This document shows positions 44,865 to 54,521 of a stretch of 64,000 bases of DNA, one piece after another. Under the pieces are notes generated by a model that saw only the letters and a list, made by a program, of their open reading frames with translations, was not told where the DNA came from and did not search any database. Source of the DNA: an uncultured Anaerolineae bacterium. Lineage in GTDB: Bacteria > Chloroflexota > Anaerolineae > J036 > Brachytrichaceae. A program made the translations under genes and the position numbers. Position 1 is the stretch's first letter; the number at the start of each line of letters is the position of its first letter. Location: NCBI GenBank assembly GCA_938028725.1, contig CALIMH010000005.1:62001-126000 (forward strand), given 5' to 3'.

Positions 44865-47236
44865 CTGGTTGGCTGCGCCACCCAGGCTAGCGCGACCATC
44901 TCAATGGTGATCGCACTCTTCTTCAACGGAATTTCAATGCGCTCCATGCTCTCGATCATGCGCATCCAGCGCTCGTTGAGCGACTCCAACGCTTGACGGT
45001 ACTCGTCTCGCAGTGCTTCCAAAGCGGCATTCAGTTCGGCTAGCACTTGCTTTGACTCTTCAACGCGCATCTGTGCCAGCTCACGCGCTCGTTGGCGGCG
45101 CGCGCTAAATGCCACGCCGTGAATTGGGCGCTTGCCGACAACAATGTTGAATAGCATCTCGACCCCACCGAGCAGCTCCTCCCGTTTGCGGGCGCTCAGC
45201 TCGGCGGCGTTGCGCTCGAGTACGCGGTGCTGGCGCGCAGCGCGCTCCTGCAAAGCGGCCATTTGTCGCTCGAAGTTGTCGTGTAGGCGAGCAGCTTCGG
45301 CATCGCGTTTTTGGCGCGCCACAACCTCGCAGCGTTGGCGCACCATCCACTGCTCTTCGCCGACTGCACCATAAACCTTCAGCGCGCGGTTCACCCAAAG
45401 CGGGAGCGTGAGGTGGTGATACATGTAGTCCTTCACTGCTTGCTCTGCGCGCTTGGGCCAGCGCCCGTCTAGCCCGAATGGCAGCTCGCCGAATTGAGCG
45501 TTGGGAAGTGGCTGCGCGCTCAATGCTTCCTTTTGGGGAGGTGTGATGGCTTGCGCTGTGGCCAGGTCGGGCATAGCGCTGCTAGGATCTAACGAAGCTA
45601 TCCAAGCGTAGCGCTGTGTGCAGTGCACGCCAGCAGTGCGATCTGAGAAGCGAGCCGACGCAATTGCCAACAACTTGGGCTGATAACAGATAGCACCTGT
45701 CTGCGGTGAATCTGCTGGATGCATGAACACCTCGCGCACGGTGTGGGGGACTTGAGGACGCACGCCGCTGTTGCTTGGCGCGACCTCGATTGACCTGCTC
45801 GAAGCGGGGGGTTCAACTGAACTGCTGCGCACCCATGCCAGTTGATCGCGTGTTAATGGGCCGGTCAGGTAACTCATCGGCCAACGTACGTGGAAGAAGC
45901 GCGGTTCAGCGCTGAGCGTGTGCAAAAGGAAGACGCGCGGAGGTAGGCTGGACAACACAGCGCTGTAGTAGGCACGGTCAAAGTGCAGCTCCGCCTGGTC
46001 CAGTCCTTCTAGCACACGCTCGCGGTCGCGCTCGGTTTGCAGCCGCCCGATCAGCCATGTGCCGATGTTGCTCAGCCCGCGATAGTCCAGATCAGCTGGG
46101 TTCTGCGTGGAGAGGAACACTCCCACACCTGACGCGCGACCCTGTTTCAGCAGCGTCATCAGCGGTGTCTTGGCAGGTGGATTGCGCGGGTAAGGTGGCG
46201 CGTAGCCAAACACTTCATCGAAGTAGATCAGCACTCGCGGCAGTGAGGTGCCGCTCTGGGCGCGCATCCACAGCACCAATTGTGAAAGGAGAAGGGTGAC
46301 GAAGAACTGGCGCTCTGTCTCGCCCAGGTGGGCTAGATAAAAGATGCTGGCCGGCGTGCGTCCGCGCGGGCTACGCGCGTGAGGGTCATGTCGTGGTTGA
46401 AGCAGTGCGTCCACGTCGAGGGGTATGCCTTCCGTCCAGGCGGCGAAGGTGGGTGATGCGATCACATTGTTCAGTGCCATAGCGAGCTGGAAGCGCGCCT
46501 CGCGGGGATAAAACACTTCCACGTCAAAGGCCCCTATGCGCCGCACGGGCGGGTCCTGGATCATGCGGATCAGCGCGATCATGTCCAGCGGTTGACCAGC
46601 GCGCCATGCAGCCTCGAAGATGGTTGAGAGCAGAATGTGCTCGCGGCTTTTAAGCGGATCAGCGGCAACCCCAACCAAGTGGAGCAGCGCCTGTGCGACT
46701 TGGCTAATGCGCTCACGCAGCGCCTCGGTATGGAATTGCCAGTTCAACTGAGCCGGTGGGCTGAATTGGCCTAGCAAGTTGATGGGGAGGCCCGCACTGC
46801 TGCCCGGCGTGTAAATTTCCACGCTGACGCGGTCGCGCAGGCGCGCGATGCGCTCAGGCGTGATGTGCCACGCGCGCTGGCCCTCACGCCAACTGTGTGC
46901 CGATTGCTCGGCAAGCTGCTCAGGTGTGAGCAGCTTGTGGCGGGCCTCTGTCACGTCCACCCAGCGCAATATGTCGTGCGCGCTGATCTCGGGAAAGAGC
47001 AGCGCCAAGTTGGTGATGTCACCTTTCGGGTCAATGACGATGCAGGGGATGTCTTGCAGCAACAGCTCCTCCAGGGTGACGATGCCCAGGCCGGTTTTGC
47101 CGCTGCCGGTCATGCCCAGGCAGATGGCATGTGTGGTCAGATTGCGCAGCGTGAGGAAGACCGGCTGAGGGTCAGGCCTGTTTTGCGCGAAGTCATATTC
47201 GCGCCCTACATACAAGCGTCCTGGATGGTTCTCCAT
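44861..47236 (-). CDS. HerA/VirB4-like P-loop ATPase with C-terminal coiled coil
   Basis: A 791-residue protein. Walker A is GMTGSGKT (Lys47), followed by ETLEELL-like helices and IVIDPKGDITNLALLF. Walker B is VLIYFDEVFGY with a downstream arginine-rich sensor region (LSTQNPADLDYRGLSN). This is the FtsK/HerA superfamily. Residues about 640-780 are strongly charged and heptad-like, a long coiled coil ending in a short hydrophobic segment. ATG 47236 is chosen; the frame before it overlaps the preceding gene. It may pump DNA or act in membrane-associated DNA processing; with no nuclease partner nearby, the role is open. It follows the D-lactate dehydrogenase gene by 22 bases. Confidence 0.78.
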   Translation of the reverse strand: MENHPGRLYVGREYDFAQNRPDPQPVFLTLRNLTTHAICLGMTGSGKTGLGIVTLEELLLQDIPCIVIDPKGDITNLALLFPEISAHDILRWVDVTEARHKLLTPEQLAEQSAHSWREGQRAWHITPERIARLRDRVSVEIYTPGSSAGLPINLLGQFSPPAQLNWQFHTEALRERISQVAQALLHLVGVAADPLKSREHILLSTIFEAAWRAGQPLDMIALIRMIQDPPVRRIGAFDVEVFYPREARFQLAMALNNVIASPTFAAWTEGIPLDVDALLQPRHDPHARSPRGRTPASIFYLAHLGETERQFFVTLLLSQLVLWMRAQSGTSLPRVLIYFDEVFGYAPPYPRNPPAKTPLMTLLKQGRASGVGVFLSTQNPADLDYRGLSNIGTWLIGRLQTERDRERVLEGLDQAELHFDRAYYSAVLSSLPPRVFLLHTLSAEPRFFHVRWPMSYLTGPLTRDQLAWVRSSSVEPPASSRSIEVAPSNSGVRPQVPHTVREVFMHPADSPQTGAICYQPKLLAIASARFSDRTAGVHCTQRYAWIASLDPSSAMPDLATAQAITPPQKEALSAQPLPNAQFGELPFGLDGRWPKRAEQAVKDYMYHHLTLPLWVNRALKVYGAVGEEQWMVRQRCEVVARQKRDAEAARLHDNFERQMAALQERAARQHRVLERNAAELSARKREELLGGVEMLFNIVVGKRPIHGVAFSARRQRARELAQMRVEESKQVLAELNAALEALRDEYRQALESLNERWMRMIESMERIEIPLKKSAITIEMVALAWVAQPTS

Positions 47237-47258
47237 AGTGCCACGCTTGGGATTGGTA

Positions 47259-48248
47259 TCACGTAGTGAGCGTGTTGGCGTTAGTTCGCCCTTCAGCGAA
47301 GTCGGTGATGTTCTGGATGGTGGTATCGGCGATCTGTGTGAGCGCCTCGTGAGTGAGGAACGCTTGGTGGCCTGTAATGAGCACGTTGGGGAAAGTGAGC
47401 AGGCGCGCAAACACGTCATCGGTCAGCACTTGGTCGGAACGATCGCGAAAGAACAGTCCATCTTCCTCCTCGTACACGTCTAGACCTACAGCTCCAATCT
47501 GGCCGCTCTTCAGCCCCTCGATCAGCGCTTCAGTGTCAATCAGCCCGCCCCGGCTAGTGTTGATGATCACAACGCCGCGCTTCATGCTGGCGATGGTGTT
47601 TGCGTTAATGAGATGGTAGGTGGATGGAAGCAGCGGCACATGCAGGCTGATGATGTCGGATTGTGCGAGCACTTCCTCGAGAGGCAGGTAGTGCATACCT
47701 AGCGCCATGCAGTCCCGGCTGGGCTGAACATCGTGGCCAAGTAACCGCACGCCGAACCCGTGCATGATGTTGGCGAACGCTGTGCCGATGCGGCCGGTGC
47801 CGATCACGCCGACGGTGCGACCATGAATGTCAAAGCCTTGTAGGCCATCCAGCGCGAAGTTGTTTTCGCGCACGCGATTCCAGGCGCGGTGAATTTTGCG
47901 CACCACGCCGAGCAAGAGGGCGACAGCAAACTCGGCCACTGCGTAGGGGGAGTAATTAGCCACCCGCATCACTGTGATCCCACAGCGGCGAGCCGTCTCA
48001 AGATCCACGTTGTTGAAACCAGTGCTGCGCAGCGCGATCAGCTTCACGCCGACGCCTGCTAGCCGCTCCAGCACAGGTGCAGAGGCATCGTCGTTGACGA
48101 AAATGCTGATTGCTGGGTGGCCATCCGCTAACGCAGCGGTTTGCTCGTTTAGTGCAGCGCTCACAAATGTGAGTTCATGACGCCCCTCGTTAGCCCTCTC
48201 GAGTGCCTGGCGCTCATATCGCTTGGTGTCATATATCAACACGCGCAT
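47259..48248 (-). CDS. D-lactate dehydrogenase (D-2-hydroxyacid dehydrogenase family)
   Basis: A 329-residue enzyme. The NAD-binding GTGRIGTAFANIMHGFG (about 148-164) is in the middle of the chain, as in the D-isomer family. Catalytic Arg is in LRSTGFNNVD, Glu in the DVYEEEDGLFF segment and His in ITGHQAFLT. The EEEDGLFFRDRS string is typical of fermentative D-lactate dehydrogenase (LdhA) rather than other 2-hydroxyacid dehydrogenases. It reduces pyruvate to D-lactate with NADH. Its ATG is 7 bases from a leftward TACACT. It shares a 32-base gap with the divergent phosphodiesterase gene. Confidence 0.9.
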   Translation of the reverse strand: MRVLIYDTKRYERQALERANEGRHELTFVSAALNEQTAALADGHPAISIFVNDDASAPVLERLAGVGVKLIALRSTGFNNVDLETARRCGITVMRVANYSPYAVAEFAVALLLGVVRKIHRAWNRVRENNFALDGLQGFDIHGRTVGVIGTGRIGTAFANIMHGFGVRLLGHDVQPSRDCMALGMHYLPLEEVLAQSDIISLHVPLLPSTYHLINANTIASMKRGVVIINTSRGGLIDTEALIEGLKSGQIGAVGLDVYEEEDGLFFRDRSDQVLTDDVFARLLTFPNVLITGHQAFLTHEALTQIADTTIQNITDFAEGRTNANTLTT

Positions 48249-48255
48249 GCTGCTG

Positions 48256-48274
48256 AGTGTAATGCTGCGATACT
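48256..48274. promoter_or_regulatory. Two divergent leaderless-type promoters in a 32-base gap
   Basis: Leftward TACACT (48261-48256) lies 7 bases before the ATG at 48248. Rightward GATACT (48269-48274) lies 6 bases before the ATG at 48281. There is no room for a Shine-Dalgarno on either side. Confidence 0.5.
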
Positions 48275-48280
48275 AGTCTC

Positions 48281-49546
48281 ATGCTCAACGAAGCTTCCAT
48301 TCGTGCTGTAGAAGCGGCACGCTGGCGCGACTCATTTGTCCGCCCTCTGTATGAATCTTATTGCTTTGCTAACTTACCCTCCATGGTTAGCCACCTTTTC
48401 GCTAACGAATACCAGATGCTCATGCCGTCAGATGTGCTGGGCGATTTGCCACGTCGCTACCGAACTGTGGTGCTGCTGCTGGTAGATGGCTTTGGGTGGC
48501 GCCACTTTGTGCAAATGGCTGAGCGGGTGTCGCTGTTTCGGCGTGTCTTGCGAGAAGGCGTTGTCTCCAAGCTTACTGCGCTCTTTCCTTCCACCACAGC
48601 AGCCCACATGACCTGCCTTCACACAGGTCAGACACCATCCCAGAGCGGGGTGTATGAGTGGTTTCAGTATCATCCTGAGCTGGATCGCATCATTGCGCCG
48701 CTGCTTTTCTCATTTGCAGGTGACAAGGGCCGCAACACATTGAGCGAGGCCGGGCTCGTGCCGGCTGATGTCTTCCCAAATGAGACGATATACCAGCACC
48801 TCAAACGAGCTGGCGTGCAAGCGACACTGTTTCATCCTAGCTGGCTGTCCAGCAGTCTGCCCGCGCGAGCACTAGCTGAGAGCGCGCGAAGTCTCCATTA
48901 CGATACGCTCGCCGAAGGGCTGGTGAACTTGCGCCGAGCTGTGGAGGAAGAGTGTCAGCCATCCTACTTCGTGCTGTATTACGGCGGGGTGGATGGGCTG
49001 GGCCACGAATATGGCCCGGCTGCGGAGCAGGCCCTAGCAGAGTTGGACCACTTCTGCGTTGCAGTCGAGCGCTATCTTCTGGAGCCTCTCCGCAGCCATG
49101 ACTTGCTGCTCATTGTCACTGCTGATCACGGGATGGCGGAGGTCAATCCGCAACGCACGATTTACCTGAACCAGACGCTAGCCAGCTTCAATAGCTACGT
49201 ATCAGTCAATAGATATGGCGAGCCCTTGGTGCCGGCTGGTTCGCCACGCGACTTGTTCCTGCACATTAAACCTGAGCTGCTCGATGAAGCGCAGAGTGTG
49301 CTCACCGAGCACTTACGCGGTAAGGCTATCGTAGTGAAAACAGCGGAGTTGATTGCGGCAGGCTTCTTTGGGACTTCGCCGTCGGCCCGTTTTCTTGCTC
49401 GGGTGGGCAACCTTGTTGTGCTGCCCTTCATCGGTGAGTCAGTGTATTACCGCGCGGATGGGAAATTTGAGATGCGCTACCTTGGCCACCACGGCGGCTT
49501 GACACGCGAGGAGATGGAAATTCCGCTACTGATGTGTGCGCTGTAG
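48281..49546 (+). CDS. Alkaline-phosphatase-superfamily phosphodiesterase/nucleotide pyrophosphatase
   Basis: A 421-residue protein of the type I phosphodiesterase/nucleotide pyrophosphatase group (PF01663). VVLLLVDGFGW supplies the first metal Asp, FPSTTAAHMTCLHTGQTP contains the catalytic Thr and its neighbourhood, YYGGVDGLGHEYG the second Asp/His pair and TADHGMAEV the third. No signal peptide is visible, so the enzyme is cytosolic or anchored by partners. Possible substrates include cyclic or nucleotide-sugar phosphodiesters. The 3' end lies 24 bases from the convergent membrane protein gene. Confidence 0.88.
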   Translation: MLNEASIRAVEAARWRDSFVRPLYESYCFANLPSMVSHLFANEYQMLMPSDVLGDLPRRYRTVVLLLVDGFGWRHFVQMAERVSLFRRVLREGVVSKLTALFPSTTAAHMTCLHTGQTPSQSGVYEWFQYHPELDRIIAPLLFSFAGDKGRNTLSEAGLVPADVFPNETIYQHLKRAGVQATLFHPSWLSSSLPARALAESARSLHYDTLAEGLVNLRRAVEEECQPSYFVLYYGGVDGLGHEYGPAAEQALAELDHFCVAVERYLLEPLRSHDLLLIVTADHGMAEVNPQRTIYLNQTLASFNSYVSVNRYGEPLVPAGSPRDLFLHIKPELLDEAQSVLTEHLRGKAIVVKTAELIAAGFFGTSPSARFLARVGNLVVLPFIGESVYYRADGKFEMRYLGHHGGLTREEMEIPLLMCAL

Positions 49547-49570
49547 CTCTGTGAATGGTCGGCACAGTTT

Positions 49571-52500
49571 TTAATCCAGTGCGCGCTGATAAATTCCCAG
49601 GTTGGACAAGCGAAAGGCCTCGCAAGCCTGCGGATTATCGAGGTCGATGCGGATGCCCTTCACATGCTCCAGGACATACCACCACGGAGATACGTCCAGC
49701 GGCACGATCAGTGTGCCGTTCTCTGCGGTGAAGCGCAAGCTGGCCTCCTCGAACGCCCCGCCGCGACCATCGCCCCACCAGAACACCTGCAGGCGCGGCT
49801 CGGCCTTCTGCCCTTGGCAGGCGAAGTCGAACTTGAGCACGCCCGCCTGGCGGCCCGATATGTCGAAGTGCGCGATGTCGAAGCTGACCTGTGGGTCCTC
49901 GCCCGCCACCTTGTAGGCGTCTACTATCAGGGATACATGGAAGGTTTGGAACGGCGACGGCAGCTCGCCGACCGGCGTCATCCTGCCCTGCAGCGTGCGC
50001 GCGGAGCGCCCCCAGGCGATGGGAAGCTTCATCAGGTCGGAAGGGCCAAAGGCGCGCTGAAAGAGCGAAGCGGTGTATTCCTGATAGACTCCTGGGCTAA
50101 CCGCGATCTCGACAAAACGCTGCTGGATGGGAGTGACCGGGGTAGAGCCTTCGGAGCTGAACCAGATGGCGGAGCCTTCCGGCCAGACGCGCTGGATAGC
50201 GCGCGGCTTGCCGTCGGCAAAGCGGAGCGAGTCACCGGGTCGGAGCATAGAGACGAGGACGGGGTCGCTGATGAGGATAGCCGGCTCGTTGCGGCTGATC
50301 CCGTTCAGCCAGTTGTCGTCAGTGAGGTCTTTGATCTCGGCGGAGAGGATATGACTTTCGGGCGGTGGGAGCAGGCTGCTTTGCCTAGAGTAGCCCAGGA
50401 TGAAGCGGTCTTCCATCCTGGGCAGGTAAGTGTCCATGACGAAGCGATACAAATAGTAATTGCGGATGGGAAGGTTTTCCAAGCTTCCAAAGACGTTGTC
50501 AGCTTGGAAGAGTGCGACTCTGGGTGTTGAAGCCGTCAAAATCCTGACCGCGCGCTTTTGTTGATCAGGATGAGGCATGTTGAAGGGAGCGGTGATGGGA
50601 ATCGGCGGAAGTCGGTTGAAGTAGAAGTAGTGAGCATTCCGTGAGGTGAGGTCGAGATAAGCCTCAGTTGGCGCAAGTTGCGCGTCGAGGAACTGCTTGA
50701 GCTTGCTCAAGCGCGCCCAGTGGTCAGCAGTGACATGAGCCAGACCGATGTTCGGGAATCCCTCTCTTGCTGCATCCCGCAGGGGCGGCGTCTCAATTCG
50801 CTGAGCGATTGCTGAGGTAAGTCGAGAGAGAAGCACAGGCTCTCCAATGGGCAAAGCGAGCGCGCAGACGATCGCTAATGCGAGCAAAGCGCGCTGGGCA
50901 GATTGCGCCGCCTTCCAGAACAGAGCCGGCACAAAAGCAGACCAGAACAATGCGGAGACAAACATCGAGCGCTCCAGGGCGTTCCAGTCTATTCTTCCGA
51001 AGCTGTAGGGAATCATCAGCAAAGCGAATACCAAAGCAGCCCCTAGCGCATACACGTCGCTCTGCCGGTTTGCAACCTCCGGAAGTTTTCTCTGCGCGGC
51101 GAAAAGAAACAGGATGAAGGGGATAACCCAGGATGCGCCCCCCACTTCAAGCCCAAGCTCTAGAAAATTGCTGGGTTTAGTTGGGGAGTTCAAGCTGAAC
51201 TTCCAGGGGATGCCATAGCTGATCTGGTTGATCGCGCTGTTCTGCAGGGTGTTTTCAACAGCTCCAAACAGCATGCGATAGAGCGGCGTGACGGCAACGA
51301 CGACGATGATGCCGATCACCAAGCCGGCAAGGTAGCCGATCTCCTTCTTACTTCTGCCGCGCAGCAAGTCGTAGGCCATCTTCGCGGCAAGAGGAGCAAA
51401 CGCGGCGCTCAGGACAAGTCCCTGAGCCGGAACGGCGAGTATCAAGACAATCGAGCCCAGCAACCATGCCACAAGCCACACCGGTGGGCGCGAGCGCAGC
51501 CGGCTGTTTGACCACAAATAGACGAAAGGGATGAAGAATGCCATCCATAGTCGAAGCTTGGTGATAGTCAGGCTCACTGCAACGCTGAGGGCTTTGCTCC
51601 CTGTAAAAGCGTAAGTGGAGAAGAAAGCAATCGCAATGAGCAGCGCTGAAGTAAGGCGAGAAGCATCACGATGGGTTGCGGCCGAGCCGTCGTAGAAGAC
51701 AGACGAGACAAACGCCGCGAAGTCGTCATCGAGCAAACCATGCTGGGGCATGTAATCCACGTAAGGCAGAAAGCCGCGCGCGTAGCTCCATCGGCCAATA
51801 ATCCGTTCTCCAAAGTGATAATCATCGGGACTGAGTAGTGGGTGGATAGTCACGCCTGCGCGCACTGCGAGCACAAGCGCTAACAGCGCAAAGGGTGAGA
51901 TGGCGCTGCCAAGGTTCGCAGGGTTCAGCTTCCTGAACCGGATGAACACGTCCGCATAAGAGACGAGCAGCAAGATCAGAATAGCCGCTTTCAGGTATAT
52001 CGTGGCGGGGTAGGCGTAGAGCTGAGATGTTGAAGCGTCAAACAATTTGGCGGGGTATAAGGCGACGAAAAGCAGGGGCAGAGTCGCATGCGATAGCCAA
52101 TACAGCACTCTGACAAACCAAGGTTGAGCGTTCACCCGTGGCGAAAGGAGCAATAGCAGCGCCATCAACGCGGGACAGACGATCAGCAGCGCCTCGCTGG
52201 CTTGGGCGAAAGCCGCATCGTCAAAGTGACCAACAAGACTCACAGGCGCCCTGCTCAACAGAGCAGCCAGGTTGATGGGGATGAGCGGCAGTAGAAAGGC
52301 AAGAAAAAGCAAAAAGCTCCAGGAGCGTATGTCAGTCGCTTGCACTGAGCGCCTGTTGAAGGCCACGATAGCAGTTAAAGAGATGATGCCGAGCGCTGAT
52401 ATCAGCAGCTCAGGGCGCGTGAGCGTCAATCCAGATTCCAAAAGAATTGCGGCAAGGCCGAAGTAAAAGGGAATTGACCACCAAGCGATTTGCTCGACAA

Positions 52501-52789
52501 AGGCGGTGGCGGCCATGGGGTCGGCATGACAGTGGATCTCTCGGGTTACTCTGCTGAGCGCGGAGAAAGAAAGATAGAAGGCCAGGATAAACACCGGCAT
52601 GGCGAGGAGGTCCTGCTGCTTCCCCTGGACCGTGAAGGTGATGGGGTAGCCGGCTAGGAACTCTGTGTAGGCCTGGCCGAATTCGACGCGGAGTATCAGC
52701 ATGAGGGCAGGAATAGCGATGCCGAGCGATGCGACTAGGATGCTGAGCGTAGAGGTAATGCTGAGCTTCGCGTTTTGTGACATGGTCAT
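49571..52789 (-). CDS. Large multi-pass membrane protein, GT-C glycosyltransferase-like, with C-terminal beta domain
   Basis: A 1072-residue protein. The first ~660 residues hold many membrane segments. Outside loops include SPDDYHFGE (Asp322-Asp323) and RGFLPYVDYMPQHGL, which resemble the acidic loop and the Tyr-Asp/His-Gly segment of GT-C enzymes such as ArnT and PMT. Residues ~660-1072 are soluble and beta-rich, with a jelly-roll-like end (SLIVDAYKVAG; IRIDLDNPQA). If GT-C, it would transfer a sugar from a polyprenyl-phosphate carrier to a target on the outer face. The motif match is only suggestive. Last gene of the leftward glycan operon, 22 bases after a GT2 gene. It starts at ATG 52789 or 52783. 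Confidence 0.6.
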   Translation of the reverse strand: MTMSQNAKLSITSTLSILVASLGIAIPALMLILRVEFGQAYTEFLAGYPITFTVQGKQQDLLAMPVFILAFYLSFSALSRVTREIHCHADPMAATAFVEQIAWWSIPFYFGLAAILLESGLTLTRPELLISALGIISLTAIVAFNRRSVQATDIRSWSFLLFLAFLLPLIPINLAALLSRAPVSLVGHFDDAAFAQASEALLIVCPALMALLLLLSPRVNAQPWFVRVLYWLSHATLPLLFVALYPAKLFDASTSQLYAYPATIYLKAAILILLLVSYADVFIRFRKLNPANLGSAISPFALLALVLAVRAGVTIHPLLSPDDYHFGERIIGRWSYARGFLPYVDYMPQHGLLDDDFAAFVSSVFYDGSAATHRDASRLTSALLIAIAFFSTYAFTGSKALSVAVSLTITKLRLWMAFFIPFVYLWSNSRLRSRPPVWLVAWLLGSIVLILAVPAQGLVLSAAFAPLAAKMAYDLLRGRSKKEIGYLAGLVIGIIVVVAVTPLYRMLFGAVENTLQNSAINQISYGIPWKFSLNSPTKPSNFLELGLEVGGASWVIPFILFLFAAQRKLPEVANRQSDVYALGAALVFALLMIPYSFGRIDWNALERSMFVSALFWSAFVPALFWKAAQSAQRALLALAIVCALALPIGEPVLLSRLTSAIAQRIETPPLRDAAREGFPNIGLAHVTADHWARLSKLKQFLDAQLAPTEAYLDLTSRNAHYFYFNRLPPIPITAPFNMPHPDQQKRAVRILTASTPRVALFQADNVFGSLENLPIRNYYLYRFVMDTYLPRMEDRFILGYSRQSSLLPPPESHILSAEIKDLTDDNWLNGISRNEPAILISDPVLVSMLRPGDSLRFADGKPRAIQRVWPEGSAIWFSSEGSTPVTPIQQRFVEIAVSPGVYQEYTASLFQRAFGPSDLMKLPIAWGRSARTLQGRMTPVGELPSPFQTFHVSLIVDAYKVAGEDPQVSFDIAHFDISGRQAGVLKFDFACQGQKAEPRLQVFWWGDGRGGAFEEASLRFTAENGTLIVPLDVSPWWYVLEHVKGIRIDLDNPQACEAFRLSNLGIYQRALD

Positions 52790-52811
52790 CTTGTGTGCTC
52801 AAAAAGCTAAG

Positions 52812-53669
52812 CTAAGGGTTGTACTTCGACAGGCACGCCGCAAAGAGGATGGAAAGCAGCTTTAAGTTGCCGGCAACCCCGCCTATCTTGGTCGGCACCT
52901 GGTCGGGCGGGTATTCGCGGACGGTCGGGAGCTCGATGCACCGGTAGCCGAGCCTAGGGGCGCGGTAGGAGATGTAGGCGAGCAGCTCGTAGGTGTTGAA
53001 GACGTCTCTGAACGGTGCAAGTCGTTCATCCAGCAGTAGCCTTCGGCTGTATGCGCGAAAGCCTTGAGTGGTGTCGGTCCACTTGAAACCGGAAGCTAGG
53101 CTGAGCAAGGGGGCGTGAATGTATCGCACGGCAAGGTGCCGGAGCAGCGGCGTGTTAATCCCCCTGCCGCCGGGCAGGAATCGGGAGGCTTGGACGAAGT
53201 CAAAGCCCTGCTCTAACGCTGCGATGAAGCGCGGGATTGCCTCTGGGTCGTCCTTGTTGTTGCCATCAATCGTGACGATCCCCTGATAACCCTGTTCGAG
53301 CGCAAAGGCATAAGCGCATCGGAGTTGCGCGCTCAGCTTGCCGGGGCCGGTTTTGACTAGCAGGCCGCGCACGCCATGTTGGCGTAAGGCCTCAAGTGCC
53401 AGTGAGCCGTCGGTGCTGCCGCCGTCCACAATAATGATGTCGGCGACGTCGGCGATGCGATGCGTCGCCATGCGTTGAAGCAAGCGCCGAATGCGCTCGC
53501 CTTCGTTGATCACCGGAATGACGACGCAGAAGGGATGCTGCTTTCCAAGCCACAGAGAAACCTCCATGGCAGGCACCGCCCATGTGGCGCGATAGGCGGG
53601 ATCAATGTCGCCGCCTGCGCCTTCCATGTTGCTAGACGGGCTGAGCTGTGAGTGCGTGAGGCCAGTCAT
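52812..53669 (-). CDS. Family 2 glycosyltransferase (dolichyl-phosphate-mannose-synthase-like)
   Basis: A 285-residue GT-A enzyme without membrane segments. The nucleotide-sugar site is VVIPVINEGERI (about 49-60), ending VDGGSTDGS with the metal Asp, and TIDGNNKDDPEAI supplies the catalytic DxD-like acids. ASRFLPGGRG and WTDTTQGFRAYSRRLL match polyprenyl-phosphate-sugar synthases. The 35 residues before the core are poorly conserved; ATG 53627 or 53567 are possible alternative starts. It would use a nucleotide sugar and probably a polyprenyl phosphate. It lies in the glycan operon, 12 bases after the isomerase gene. Confidence 0.85.
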   Translation of the reverse strand: MTGLTHSQLSPSSNMEGAGGDIDPAYRATWAVPAMEVSLWLGKQHPFCVVIPVINEGERIRRLLQRMATHRIADVADIIIVDGGSTDGSLALEALRQHGVRGLLVKTGPGKLSAQLRCAYAFALEQGYQGIVTIDGNNKDDPEAIPRFIAALEQGFDFVQASRFLPGGRGINTPLLRHLAVRYIHAPLLSLASGFKWTDTTQGFRAYSRRLLLDERLAPFRDVFNTYELLAYISYRAPRLGYRCIELPTVREYPPDQVPTKIGGVAGNLKLLSILFAACLSKYNP

Positions 53670-53681
53670 ACATGTCGCAGC

Positions 53682-54500
53682 TCAGCGCGCGCAGTACCAC
53701 TCCACTACTCTGGTGAGCGCGCGCCGAATGGATGCAATGTGAGGCTCGTCCTTCGTCGCCGCCATCTCAATCGAGATGACGTGTTCGGGCAGGTAGCACT
53801 GCAGCGCGTCGCGCACTGCGCGGTGATCAGTCTCGCCGTCTCCGATGGGCGCCAGGTGCGGCTCGCTGATGTGGACGTGGCCGACGAGGTGCGCATACGC
53901 TCTCAGCACTTCCGCCGGCTTCTCGCCGTTGAGGGTCATGGCGCCAGTGTCGAATTGCATCTTGATCGCAGAATGGCTCACGGCTGTCACGACGGCAGCG
54001 GTCTCTTGAGTGTTGGTCATGAAGTTCGCGCCATATTCTACAGGGTTGGGTTCAAGGCAAATCACAACCCCATACGCCTGCGCGATGTCGCCCAGCCGGC
54101 GAAAGAAGGACACGGCCTGTTCGAGCGCCTGCGAGTCGCTCAAGCCGCTGCGGTCGCGGTTTCGGGGCGAGCCGAACACCAAGCGCCGCGCGCCGAGGCC
54201 GGCCCCAATGCGGCATATCGAGCGCAGGTGCGTCAGCATGGCTTCTTGGACGGTGGCCTCGCCGAACAAGTTCAGGCCCGAAGTGCCGAACAGCAGCGCT
54301 TGCATGCCGGTGATCTCGATGCTGCGCTCCGCCCACCACTGTTTGACGCGCTGGATCGCTGCATCTTCCACTTCCTGTGGCGCGGGAAAGTACTTTCCCG
54401 GCACGACGTCAATCGCGTCAACGCTAAACTCGCCGAGCGCGACCGCCACTTCGGCATCTTCGGTGACGTCCCAGGCGAGGTTAGAGATAGCTAGTCGCAT
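53682..54500 (-). CDS. Sugar phosphate isomerase/epimerase-like TIM-barrel protein
   Basis: A 272-residue protein of the xylose-isomerase-like TIM-barrel family (AP_endonuc_2). Segments ISNLAWDV, VICLEPNPVEYG, IKMQFDTGAM, GHVHISEP and SIEMAATKDEP each end a barrel strand and supply Glu, Asp and His residues that would bind a divalent metal. It resembles ketose-3-epimerase and inosose-dehydratase-type members, so an aldose-ketose isomerase or epimerase role is expected. It lies between an SDR gene and a GT2 gene, so it may form an unusual sugar for the glycan. Confidence 0.82.
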   Translation of the reverse strand: MRLAISNLAWDVTEDAEVAVALGEFSVDAIDVVPGKYFPAPQEVEDAAIQRVKQWWAERSIEITGMQALLFGTSGLNLFGEATVQEAMLTHLRSICRIGAGLGARRLVFGSPRNRDRSGLSDSQALEQAVSFFRRLGDIAQAYGVVICLEPNPVEYGANFMTNTQETAAVVTAVSHSAIKMQFDTGAMTLNGEKPAEVLRAYAHLVGHVHISEPHLAPIGDGETDHRAVRDALQCYLPEHVISIEMAATKDEPHIASIRRALTRVVEWYCAR

Positions 54501-54521
54501 CTTTTTTGCGCCTGGTCTGGC

